A stretch of 64,000 nucleotides of DNA, from assembly GCA_003024785.1 (NCBI GenBank), contig PUQB01000170.1, positions 272,545 to 336,544 on the forward strand, read 5' to 3'. The notes beneath the pieces were generated by a model, which was given only the letters and a program-made list of their open reading frames with translations, was not told the DNA's origin and ran no database searches. Positions 47,583 through 60,000 of the stretch are shown here, in pieces. A program made the translations under genes and the position numbers. Position 1 is the first letter of the stretch, and each line of letters starts with the position of its first letter. Source of the DNA: Selaginella tamariscina (lineage: Eukaryota > Streptophyta > Lycopodiopsida > Selaginellales > Selaginellaceae).

Positions 47583-48850
47583 CTATAATGCATATAACTG
47601 GTCGAGTTCCACAGAGGCAGCAGAAGGATCCACCAAGAACCTGTTCAACAGAAGCTCATTTAGCAATGCCTGATCGTTTGGTATATCCAAATGCTGATTC
47701 TGGGAACTCCCGTATTGAAACTCGTATGTATTCGCCTCTATATGGGGCTCGTTCTTGCACGACCTTGTTAAACCTCTTAAACAGGAATTCTCGTGCACCT
47801 TTGTAATATGGTTGGACCTGAGCGCCGGTAGAAACTCCGGGTCCAGTAACCTTGCGAGCTCACTGCCACCGTATATCCCGTAGTTGCCCCCCTTCGTGCT
47901 CCAGTTTTCTTCGTAGCTCAGCTGGTCAGTGCATGCCTGCGTGTCGAGCTCGGCACACAGCGGCTTCTCGTACTCTTGCTTCACCCCAGTCGGTGAAGAC
48001 GGTACATCCGAGTCTTGTGCGTCTTCCCCGAACGCGTTACCCAGCTTCAGCTTAGTTGTCAGTGCCTTCTTCTGGAATATCCTACACACCACCCATTCCT
48101 CCTGTAATACACCACTTAAGTCAGCGTGTGTGTGCGCGTGTGTGTGAGAGAGAAGAGGAAAGTGTCTATACCTTGGAAGATCTAGAGCCGTACAAGTGAG
48201 CAGTTTTGCCTTCGAGCCGATACTCGTGCATAACCCAGTTTGTTTTCTCGCCACGGGGAGCCCGTCCTCTGTAGAAGACCAGGGTTTTCTTCATACCGAC
48301 GAGGGAATTTGAGTAGCCAGAGAGACTCGAACCCCGGATGTCTCTGTCTTTTCCGGTTGCTTTCCAATATCCAGCCTCTGTTGCCCTGTTTGTACGCATT
48401 CCTGTTGGGTACTTCCTGTCCCTCAAGCTGAAGAAGTACCACTCTTTCTCCCCCATATTTGCTCTCTCTGTATACATGAAAATTAAACATTAATAAAGTG
48501 TTTATAAACTTCTATACAGTGCACACCACCGACAAATGGTCTGTACAATGCAAGAACATGAAACCGATCAACACGAGTAACAAAATTCGGAACTGTGCCA
48601 GAGCGAACTAATTACCTGGGAGATCCCACGGCTCATATTTGTTGAGATCGACTTCAGCAATAGCATGGGCGACAAACTTGTTGTTCAGTACTTTCTTTAT
48701 GAGATAGAAAGTGATTAGCTCGTCATCGGTTGGGTGAAATCTGAACCCCGGAGGTAGCCATATATTGGGAGGCCCTGTTCTCCTGTTCTCCTGCATACAG
48801 TTGTTGTTGTTCATCTTCGGCTGCTGCTGCATGGGTGAATAAGCGCACAT
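47583..48850 (-). CDS. NAC transcription factor, NAM/CUC subgroup
   Basis: Three exons (48616-48850, 48172-48467 and 47583-48101) give 349 residues with no frame breaks. After a Gln/Asn-rich start the NAC domain runs through all five subdomains: [15 protein letters not shown] (A), [14 protein letters not shown] (B), [17 protein letters not shown] and [16 protein letters not shown] (C), [19 protein letters not shown] and WVMHEYRL (D), and [12 protein letters not shown] (E). Intron positions match those of typical NAC genes. EPWDLP followed by GEKEWYFF is typical of NAM/CUC-type factors, which control organ boundaries and meristems. The C-terminal region is acidic and Ser-rich, as an activation domain would be. 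I saw no clear miR164 site. Confidence 0.93.
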
Positions 48851-50480
48851 ATCTTCCCGAAGGTTTAGAAAATCAAATAAAAGAAATGATATGAATTTTG
48901 AGTTTTTTTCAATTGTTTTTCTCTATGAGATGATTGAGGGAATATAAGCTATTTGATTGTGTATATATGTCAATAATGATGAAGATATAATTTAACAGAG
49001 AGAAGAGAGGCAAAAGCTGTGTGCTTGAGAGACTCTACCTATAAGTAACATTATATTTGACTATTTATTTAATTATTTCTTTTTCTGGTGGGGTTAGAGG
49101 GTAGACTAGTTCTTATATGTAATATACATATATAAAAAAAGTATATACTTGTAATGAAATAAAATGTAAAGGCAAACTTTGTTCACTTTTGTTTTTATTA
49201 TAGAGAAGGAGCCAAACAATCATTCTTGAAAAGCCAGTAACGTCAAGTGCATATATTCTGCCAATATAGTGGTTTTAATTAATTAATTAACTAATTAAAA
49301 TCTTATCTTTCACACTACAGCAATCATTGATTGGAACTTAATTCATGGTGGTTTCTATAATTTAAATTTTTTACAATACCTTAATCTTCTCGCTACGCAC
49401 ATACGAGCTGCACCGGCAGCTGGCCCCGCTGGTTCTGGAAGGACTTACATTATTTTAATTTTTTAAATAGTTCAATATTAAATATCACTTATGTAGATGT
49501 AACTTGTTTAGTGAATAACAAACATTCTCACATTAAAATAATTACTTAAACTTAATATGTTTAAATTATTAATGCAAAAAAATGTTCACGTTGTTAAATC
49601 CTTCGGTTTCGTTCACTTGCGTGCATATTTCCACGCCGCGAATACAGCAGCCGTCGTTGTGTAAGAAATAAGACTCTTTTTTTTTGCTTGTTCGGGTCAA
49701 TATATTCCCTTCCTTTTCACATTATAACAATACATTCAAATTGTATTAATTATAAATATTTACATAGTTTTATTAATCTTAATATTTATCAATATATAAA
49801 AATAGAATTATTAAAAATAAAATAAAAATAAAATGTCTTTATTACATGCCGGACAAAACTGCCTGTTACCAACCAGAAATGTGGAGATCTCCTATTCGAT
49901 CCAATCCACTTCATGTTATGTAAAACCACTTTCGTATACAATGTATCTACACAAAGTCTATTTGTATGTATTCCATGAATACGACCACGTCTTAAATACA
50001 CCATCATGCATGTATATGTTGACTACTAGAAGATACACATATATATATATTTTAAAAATATTTAATTATTTTAAGCGTTATATAATATTATATGAAAGAA
50101 AGATTAAGATGATTCACCACACGGAGTGTTTGACGTGGTTTTTATCGTATAAATAAGCACGTTCATAATTGAATATAATTTTTTTAATGAGCAGCAGTTT
50201 GACACATCGTTTAGTTTGGTTCACACATGACATGGGTATTTTTGGCTTAAATAAATTAATATATTAATCAAATCCCAACATTTTTGGAACCTTCATAGTG
50301 GTCCACTTGTGAAATGTGAATCTGTTTTGTCCGAGGAGCGTTAGCGAATTTGGACACGGGTCCTTAATCTTTGTGCGTGCGTATAAAAAATAATTACATT
50401 GTGTGTGTGTGTGTGTGCGCGTGTGCGTGTCCGTTCGCGTGGGAGAGAGAGGGATGTAGCATACAAGTATTTATACTGTA
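48851..50480. other. NAC upstream region and AT-rich spacer
   Basis: No gene is supported. The first 250 bases likely hold the NAC promoter and leader, with a GA-rich tract at 48998-49014. AATTAATTAATTAACTAATTAA occurs at about 49278-49299. The rest is AT-rich. Confidence 0.45.
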
Positions 50481-50481
50481 A

Positions 50482-50497
50482 TTTAGGGTTAGGGTTT
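50482..50497. repeat. Interstitial telomere-type motif
   Basis: TTTAGGGTTAGGGTTT is a short plant telomere-like motif. It may be a telo-box of an unseen promoter or chance; no start codon with a convincing gene follows on either strand. Confidence 0.45.
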
Positions 50498-50499
50498 AA

Positions 50500-53400
50500 A
50501 CGCCCTCATTCTTATAGACGGCTTCACGTACAAAAGATCGTATGCAAGTGTATATACGTATAAGTATACGTATGGATTACACGAAAACGGACACGCGTGA
50601 GAATCTGGCCACGTGATGGATAATATTTTTGATTTTAGAAAATACCATGCTACTTCGGGACATGCAATTAGTTGATCCTCCAACTTGATCACATCCCTAT
50701 CATGATTGTATTCAAAGTCTGGATCTCTTTATAAGAAATGCTGATGTAAGCTTGTAGTATGTCATGGGAATCGGCTTATTCTAGTTTAAAAACAATTAAC
50801 CTAGTATATAACATGATACTTATCTCCTAGCACTATATTTATTCATATTACCGTATAATGCCATTATCACTTAAAATATATTATATACACTTTTTTTTAC
50901 CTTTTTCTATATATAATTTGTATAGTACTAAACCTTAAACCCTGCTCTTTACTCTTTGTGCTAGGGTTTTGGTCCAACTATGAACTGTAGTCCCCATGGA
51001 TGTATGCATATGCACCCAGATGTGCTGTTGAACGTTGATACATTTTATGAATTCATACACCCATATGCGCATGCATGTATGTTTATGCATTGGTGTGTGC
51101 ATAATATGTTGATACACTTTGCGTTCATACACCCATATGCGCATGCATGTACATATATGCATGTCCTTGCTAAATGCTGATACATTTTATGTATTCATAC
51201 ACCCATATGCGCGTGCATGAATGTACATGCATGGCTTTGGTGAACGTTGATCCAATTTATGTATCTATACAACTATATATGCGCCTGCATGTATGTATGT
51301 GATGGCTCTCGTAAATGGAACCCTATATTGTTGAATGTTGATACATTCTATGTATTCATACACCCATATATATACATTTTGTATACGTATATGCCGAGAT
51401 GTGTGTATGTACAACATTGATATATCTGACCATGATTGTCTTTTATGGAGTCTTCAAACTCAAGACATTATGTATTTAATGCTTATATCCCCACCATAGC
51501 TTCTAATGGTTTTTGAATTTCACACGTACTATGTGAGGTATTTTATCATACGTATAATGTAGTGTGCAACAAGTAGCTATCCATGACACTGAATTCAAAG
51601 ATCCGCAAGCCAGCTACAGGATTGCAGTGCATATTCTTTACATATATATATGTGGCGCGGCTACAAGCCACAGATCACATGGTATGAAATTTTCATTTAT
51701 TTTTTCTTATATAATAATAATTTAATAAATAAAAAAATAATAGTTTTTTCCTAGGGGATAACTCTCAAGCTTTTGACACTGTCATCAAAGATGCTACTTC
51801 TGACTTAGTTGATTGTCCTGGATGGGAAAATCAAGTCAAAACTCGCTTTGCACATGCTTTATGAAAGCTATATATATATATATATTTGCATACTTTGAGA
51901 ACATTTGACAAAAGTGATCTAGTGGTGGGAATCTTGTGACTTTGGACCTTAATGAGATCACAGAACATTTTCTATGCAGTTTCGATGGAAACTCATATAT
52001 ATGTATATAGGATCATGATAGCATTCCGCACGCTATATTGTACTTATACACATGTTGTAATCTTACAAAAGTCTATAAAGAATTTACATCTGGTCCGAGT
52101 TACATCGATTTCAAGCGTGACTTGTTCTCTCTCTCTATACATCAGTTCCGTGCTTCCTCTTCTTTGTCTACCATGTACAAGCATGCGTTTGGTTTTGTTT
52201 GTTCTGAGCGTCACACACACACGCCTGCTTACGCACTTACACACACGCACTGCATATATGCACAAGAACAAGCAATCTTCACCGTTAGAACTTATACACG
52301 TGTATATATGTAGGTCTTACTCCTCTTTATACCAAGTACAGGCATGCGTTTTGTTTTGTCTATTCCGGACACGCGCACACACACGCGCACACCCACAGAC
52401 ACCAACAAAGGGGTTGTTTTCTAATCAGTTCAAGATAGTTATCGCCGTCAGATTCCAGCCGTCCACTCCTTGTATAACAGTGGTTTCCTAAACAGCATAC
52501 AAGAAAGTGCATTGCCGTCAGATCTGAGAGGTACAATCTTGACCGCTACATCGTAGTCCATTACCGTAAGATTTAGGTGGTGAAATCGCAACCGTTAAAA
52601 CTAGGTTACATGCAGATACGTCGAGTATTGCCGTGTTTGACAAAATGCATGGCTTACGTTCAAATCTAAGAAATACCTTAATGAATTTTTGGAATTTAGT
52701 TTTTGTCATACAATATGGAGAGTTTTAGTGGTAAGTGGAAACTCCAAGTCAATATAGAAGTATATGCGCATACATATATGTATATATTCCTCAGTTAATT
52801 TTGTCGGTGTAAAACAATACCACTAACTGTATTGTGCAGTTTGTGTCCGTAAGAACTTTGTGTGTGTGTGTGTATGTGTGTGTGTGTGTGTGAGAGAGAG
52901 AACTGAACAACAGTTGAAACTAATCAAGTGTAGAGTTTCTATGTTAAGTGGGAGGGAAACCTTAAGTCAATATAGAAGTTCATGCGTGCGTGCGTGTGTG
53001 TGTGCAGCGCATGTTCAATTGACAAATATACATTTGTCACAAAGAATCTGAAATTTGGTTGGTGATCTTGTTTTAAGTGAATTCCAGTCAAATATAGAAA
53101 TACACGCGTGTGTGTGTGTGCGTGCGCGTGCTTTAATCAGTCGTGTGTGTGAGTATAAAGGTGAAGGCTTATGTAATGCATGACATCATCGGACGTACGT
53201 ATACATGACGTAATATGGTTAACATGTCTTTGTCTAGGTTGGTATATAATATACGTATCTTAACACACACATTTGCAAACTATATAGGTGTGGGCGTGCG
53301 TGTGGAGAGAGAGATGGCACACACTCTTGCTGTGTGTGCGTGTATGTGTTGCTTTCCTTAAAAATATGGTAATTAGTATGTGTGGAAAAACTTTATAATA

Positions 53401-53535
53401 TCCACATGAGCATACGAACTTTAAACGCACACGCGTATGTGTGTGTGCGACGTAGAAGACAATAAAATACACGCATATCATTAAACTAACTCATTAATTA
53501 GGTGTTAAAAAAAATTACCAAACTAAAAGCATGTG
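50500..53535. other. Intergenic region with repeats
   Basis: No complete gene is supported. It holds the minisatellite at 51034-51410, a possible isolated exon at 51754-51864, and a roughly 165-base diverged duplication (about 52160-52230 and 52325-52400, both with GCATGCGTTTKGTTTTG). A recurring GCCGTCAGAT motif lies at 52444, 52514 and 52563. TG/GA microsatellites occur at 52858-52900, near 52985-53004 and at 53108-53130. Confidence 0.5.
51034..51410. repeat. Minisatellite, about 70-base unit, five copies
   Basis: Five diverged units start with GTTGATACATTTTATG or close variants at 51034, 51108, 51176, 51246 and 51337. Each continues into TTCATACACCCATATGCGCATGCATG or similar. Spacing varies from 68 to 91 bases. 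Confidence 0.75.
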
Positions 53536-56401
53536 TCAATGAACGACTTGACCTTGAAGCCCCGTTGGAACTCCATTTGTGGCCTTCGCATTCTCCACAC
53601 TCCTTGTCACGTTCCATATATTCTCCTACAATACACATGAGCTTATGTGTGTGCGTGCGTGTGAAGATTGTGAGTAAAATGCCAGTAGATATTTCTCATG
53701 AATGTATGTAGTATATATGAATGTAATGAACTATATATATATGATTCTTACAATATATATGATATATAGGAAATTTTGTTACTTAAACAACATACCTTCC
53801 AGACCCCAAGCTTTGCCCGCAGTTCTCTCCACTGCGCTGGCCCAAACACCCTCTCGGTACAGCGACTGCAGAAAATTTAGCATAATTAAGAATTCTCGTA
53901 ATGCATAATGATCACATATTATAGCAAATAGTCTGCACACTAACAGAAACACACGAGATTAATATTAATCTATATCAATGTCAGCTAATGGTACTTACAA
54001 GGAAACGATAACTACCATACAGTCACATGTACATATGTGTGAGATTAATCTTTTAAGAGAATATTTTTTGTATAATCGCATATGTTATCATATTATACCT
54101 GATAATTACGTGCTGATGCATCTGATCTATTTTCGCATCCAGCATTTTGGATGCAATGCCTTTGACAATCCAGTATTCGACCTCATCATCTCCAACCTGT
54201 ACATACATAATAAATACATACACATATACTGACACAGACACAAACACAAACACACTTATATCCTTATATATAATATAATACGCAACCTACCTTTAATGCA
54301 TCTTTGATCGTTGCATAAGGAATTTCTCGTGAAGCGTTTGACGCGAGGCCAGCCAATGACATGAGCCGCATCTTGGTGACGCATTCCTCATGTACGAGTT
54401 CTGTAATAACATAGCAGTGAGAGAGAGAGAGAGAAAGAGAGAACCTTATATGAATATACATGCTGTCATACATATGACAATCGTATGTAAGATAGTGCAT
54501 ACAATAAATTCCTACCATAGTTCTTCAGAAGACTGGAGTTTGCAGCCTCGAACTCCAGATATGCATCGAGTCGGGATGTCAGGAATATTTCTAATAGTTT
54601 GTAAACAGGAGCGTACTTAGCATCCTTCTCAAGCTGTTTAACGGCCGGCGTGTCCAATAAATCGCACTGCAATTCAACATATACATTAGACATAGTGCTA
54701 GGATGCAAGGATATCATGAACGCTAGACTAGGCATTGAAACTATGCAACATACCGAGGATATTCAGATACTTACGTGAAACATGTCTGGTGCTTTCACGA
54801 ACTCTATTATGGCCCTTACAGCCCTTCTTTTGCTTCTGCAAGTGTCTGTGCGTCCTCACCCGAAAATGTTGCCAGATACTTAAGCAGAAAGTTGAACGAA
54901 TCCTTTGCAGAACTGCAAAAATTAACACGACAGTCATGAGAAAAAGTTTACTCTATCTACTTCGAATATTATGAAAACATTATATGTGTCCGTACGGATA
55001 AAATAGTTATGTTAAGTAGCGCCATTACTATCATGTAAGAAATATGTAAGCATAACATATAATCAAGGTCTAACCTGTATCGAATGATAGTGGTTACTTT
55101 ATTACCTCTTTGCTTCCTTTAAAATGTTGGTGATAGAGAGGTACAACTTCCGCTTTTCGGCCTTCCCAATATTCCACTCTTTAACAAAAGAGTCCATCCT
55201 CTTAAAAGACGGGAGAACCAGTTCAGTAACTTTGCCATTAACTGCGTAATCGATGGCTCTTTTATATGTAAGAAACCTCCCATAAGGAATGTCCAGCGCG
55301 TTGTACAGATTGAAAAGGCTGCACAATACAACCAGCAATACGAATATAGGGCGTCCGTGGGTGCGTATTATTAATTGTATCTATCTTTATATCCACATGC
55401 TTACATTCTTAGACGAAGTGCTGGTTTGTCGGTTGCATTTGCTACAACTTTTGATGCAATTTGGTCGGCCATTGCGAGAGCCTCATCCGGGCTAGGAGCC
55501 TTCGAGACAAGATTCGTTATCACGGTGAAAACGGTCTCAGAATCTGCTCAAAACAAATATAAATATTGAGTAATTGAAATTACCAAGCGTCACAGGTTTG
55601 TTTTTTAATACTGATTAGTCTCTTGCACACCTATATATGTATATACATTGACTAGTTACACTCCGCAAACCTTTCTCTGGAGCATTGCTGAGGACCAAAT
55701 CTGCTGAAGTCAGCAATAGAGAAACGAGCTCAGACCAACGTTCCTCAACAACCAGGCCTCCAGCTTCATCACAAATGCGAATTACTTCAGCCTCTGCAAC
55801 CTGTCAACATATACACGTTTGACAATAGAAAAATACTGATCTATATATATACTGTCAGTTTCGTAAAAATAATAGCATATGATCTTATATAATATACATA
55901 TTTTAAGATAATGCTGCTGTACACCTCACACAGCTGAATTTATACACTTGTTAGTATTTATGATTGACGATTATACACATTAATTATTGTGTTTTAGCTG
56001 CAGATAATACATAATGACTGTTTAGTATATTATAGCCCCACTGAATTCAGACAAAGTTAGCTGCATTATACTCTTTACAGAGATGGGCATTACTCTGCAT
56101 ACTTATTATTTAATATATACATATATATCGTGTTTTACGTAATATATGATAAGTATTTCGTACAACCAAACAGCAGACAGTTAATTAATTTAACGACTTT
56201 ACTAAATGGGTTAATGCATTTCGAATTAGAATATATAATTTAGTGTTTGTCATGTAATCAAATTATAATTGATATTAAAGATTAAGTATTTAGCTACAAG
56301 AGACTTACATCAGCGCCTGCCTTCGCCCATGCAACCTGCGCAGTGAAGCGTGCTATAGCGAGAACTGGATCTTCCTCCCCGGTTTCCACAAGCGTCGACA
56401 T
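53536..56401 (-). CDS. EIF3M: eIF3 subunit M (PCI domain)
   Basis: Ten exons on the minus strand: 56309-56401, 55671-55800, 55405-55543, 55106-55318, 54775-54912, 54516-54666, 54291-54400, 54099-54196, 53796-53865 and 53536-53625. The product begins MSTLVETGEEDPVLAIARFT, has the helical N-terminal half (RFLTYKRAIDYAVNGKVTE), then the PCI domain: YKLLEIFLTSRLDAYLEF, then IPYATIKDAL, GDDEVEYWIVKGIASKM and SRCTERVFGPAQW. It is a core subunit of translation initiation factor eIF3 in the cytosol. The exons total 1232 bases. One extra G in the GGG run at 54822-54824 (plus coordinates) makes 411 exact codons and restores VRAIIEFVKAPDMFH, so the frame break is almost certainly a sequence error. Confidence 0.93.
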
Positions 56402-57094
56402 TGCGGCGATGAACAGAACAAGGGTTAGGGCTTAGGGTAAAATGAGAGAATATACCAGCATATCTGCCACCGTATGATCGAAAGCTGACGTGGGATCACG
56501 AGAGGCGTTTGATGCGTGCCCGTCAACACCATCAAGTGTTGACGTGGATAAAGATAAGCCGCCGGATCTTGAGAATCAATGGTGGTTGACGGGCCGGCAT
56601 TTCATGGGGAAGGAAGAAGAGAAGCAGCAGAGACTTTAGGGAAGGGGAAGGATACATTTCTCTGGTCATTTGTTTTGTTCTTCTTTGCGGCGGCGCCAGG
56701 GTTTGTGCGTGCGGAGGAGGAGGATGCACCTTGAGCACGGTGCTATGGCGCTCGTCCGCGCCATGGCTAGGGCATGATGGAGGTATGGCTATGGCGAAAA
56801 TCTCGTAGGGTATAGAAGTCTATATCGCGGTATAGAGTTCGCTGCGAAGCGTGACTGCCGCTTGTCGCAGGTAAGGGAAATTCTAAGAAATCCATCTTCA
56901 AGAACTCGGCGGTAGAAGAATAGAAATCTGGAGCCATCTCTAGGTCTAAGCACGGCTACTCTGCCGATTGAGGCAAGTGGCGACTGGGCAGGCACGAGTA
57001 ATAGCGTAAATAGCCGAATGGGTAGTACAGAGGAGCCGGAGCGCAAAGAAGACATCTCAATAACGCTCTTTCTCCCCCTCTGAAGAAGCAAGCG
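56402..57094. promoter_or_regulatory. Bidirectional promoter of eIF3m and HUB
   Basis: The two start codons face away from each other across 693 bases. Next to the eIF3m start, AGGGTTAGGGCTTAGGGT (56421-56438) is a telo-box cluster on that gene's strand, common in leaders of plant translation genes. GC content rises at 56690-56770 and 56920-57090. No TATA box is evident on either side. Confidence 0.6.
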
Positions 57095-60000
57095 ATGGTC
57101 CCCGGTGCTGAGGATAAGAAGGTCAGTTTTTGGGTCCCTAATTCTGCGTCATAACAGTTTATGGTTCTGTTACAGTTGGATCCTGTAATGTTACACTATC
57201 AGAATCAGAAGCTGGTTCAACAGCTAGAGGTTCTCAAAACTGAGATTCACTCTTCCGAGGAGAAGTACAATAAGCTCAAGGCCAAACAAGTGTGTTTTGA
57301 TGATTATGTTATTACTGTTGACAGAGCCTTGAAGGAGGTTAGTTTCGTTAAAATAAATCAATTAATGAAAGAACCCATGTGTTAGAGTTTCTTTAGATAA
57401 CGTGTTAAAAGTAAATACATATACCCATGTAACAGATTGCAGGCCTAAACTAATGGATCGTTTTTTAACAGTTAGGAGACGACTTGGAATTGCTAGCTCT
57501 CCGTGCACATCCCCAAAGCGCTAAAGTTGTTGAGTCGACGGAAACAACAGCGACAGTGGTGGAGAATGGTGGTATGACTACTTTGTAGCTTTTCTTTTTC
57601 TATTCTAAGCTTATCTATGTAGATAAGCCGAGTCCACCACAGGAGACGTTTTTACACCGGCTTGTGAATGGCTGTAATTCGGAAGGTAGTACTCTTGACG
57701 ATGCTCTGGCGAGCAGGAGGGCGTCTACCGTGAAAACGATGACTCTCGTTGTTCAAGCTATAGATATTGAACGTGCCAGGAATGATGAGCTTTGTGCCGT
57801 TCTCAAGAATCAAGTATCTCAAGATGGTCTGTTCATATATAACTGTATATGTTTCATATTCATTGCACATATATACACCTTACGATTGATTAATTTTGCA
57901 GAGTCCGGTCAAGTGTTGACAAAAATGGTGGATGACATGAGAGCAGAATTGCATAGTTTGAGATCTGGTATGGATGCACTTCATTTGAAGCACAAAGAGA
58001 TCACGGCGCAAATGAGAGCATTGGAAGATTGTCGTTTCAAGGATCAAGCAGAAATTGCAAGGCTGAGCGGTAAGTCTTTTCATATTATAAGTTTACACAT
58101 GTAAATTAACATACATGTTATGCTTTACATATTTATACCGGTATAGTGGTTATATTCACGGATGTGTTAGTGGCTGTGTTATTAACTAGGTTTAATAATA
58201 TGTCTACATAGTAATGTTGCTATGTGCAATATATGTTATACATTCCTATATATAACCTTGCAGGTGAATTGGAGGAAACGATATCGGAGCTGGATTCCGC
58301 AAGGCGTAAGGTCGCACAGCTTAAGAACCAAAAGGATGGCCTTATAGGACCATCGGCGCCTGTTGCAGTTGTTTCTGCCTCAAAGGAGCAAGGTGATAAA
58401 GGCTGTTCAAAGTCTTCTAAAGAGTTTAAAGAACTGGAAGACTTTGAAGGAGGCCAAGGTACCTAGTGTGTGCTCTAGTGTACTCATAGCTTTTTTGAAG
58501 CCGACTGTAACTATATGTTCACGTGCATGATACAGAACCGCATTACTTATTTGTATCTAGACATAGAAAAGAAAACCTCTAATTTAAGAATGCACATTCG
58601 TATTAGTCATTGATCTTTACTGCGTTGCAGATGCTCGCTGACAGTAGGCTTGAGGAGCTTCAAGTCGCGGTGGAAGCAAAAATAAGTCTTTCAGAACAGC
58701 TACAGCGTTTGCAGGTTGGTGTTCGTATATGGATACTTTTACATTATGTGTGTTATGGTCGTTATTTGTATATGGTTTTAACATATTATAATTACGCTGA
58801 TATGTCATAAGCTGCTATATATGGTCATACATTATGAGATTCATAATACGAGATGCATAATATATACATACGTGTACACAAATTACGTATATGTAATAGC
58901 AATTTTCAGAGGAAAAGGTTGAAGAGCAAAAGATAGTGACATCAAGACCTTATCTACTTCTCCAAGATCAAGTAAAGTTCTTAAAAGCGGAAATAGACAG
59001 GTGTCAAGTGAACGTGGAACGTTTCCAGGTGAGTTGATTTTGCCATTATGCTTAAGTTTCAGATAAAACTTACGACATAATTATGTATAGGGAAAATCAG
59101 CAGTCTACCACTTTCGGTTGAAAGTGCATCATATATCTGCGCACGGTGTATATGCATGTGTGTCTATATGTATGTACTCATGTATCTATTGCAAGGGCAC
59201 GGAAACAATATCTAGTTTCTTTGAATGTATTGATTACAGTCCTATCGGTACGGTTCGTACATACTTTGCTTGATATTCATTTAATATTGCATAAGCATTG
59301 TAGCTACGCATAAAGACTGATCACGAAATCGCCACCCAGATTAGTATTCAAATCATATGCACGTTTCCTCACGTTTTTCCGCTTTCAACATAAGCAGTAG
59401 TGCATGCATAGGTCTATGCTGTATGTATGTACCTTTACATATGCTGTCAATATGTTGTAGTACGTTCATATGTTCTATATTTATGTCTCTATACACATCA
59501 TGTGTACATGCATCTTTATGTGTGTAGTGGTAGATTGCTAATTTTCCCAAATATGTAATTACTATACATACTTATCCATATTTACAGAATTCTGCTGTAG
59601 GCCGAGCGTGATAATGCATTAAGGCACGGGAAAGAGGTGAGCCTTAAGGCAGAGGCTGGAGAGATTGCCAAGAGGGCGGCTGCTGTTGCGGAAGCTAGAA
59701 TAACTGAGCTCGAGACTAAGCTCCAGGAAGTACTGCTGACCGTGATGCATTGCAGTTTAGATTAGAACAAGTCTCCCAATTATCAGGTTCGCTAATGCAT
59801 ACGGAAAAAGATGTGTAAAATTTGTTATTTCAATACGTGTGTCTTGTGTGTGTTCTGCTTTATCACCTGAGTTGGTTGCTGTCTGTGCTGTTTCTTCTTG
59901 TTGAAACTTAATTACGTCTAATGTATGCAGGGAGGCAAGATACAGTTGCGGAGCTTAAGCAGATGATAAGCACATTGAACAAGGAAATAAGTATGATGCA

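Noticed and set aside
47583-48101. miR164 target site in the NAC gene
   Set aside because: The last exon was read for the site typical of CUC genes and no convincing complement was found by eye.
51034-51410. CRISPR-like array
   Set aside because: Units vary in length and differ throughout, there are no uniform repeats with unique spacers, and the DNA is plant.
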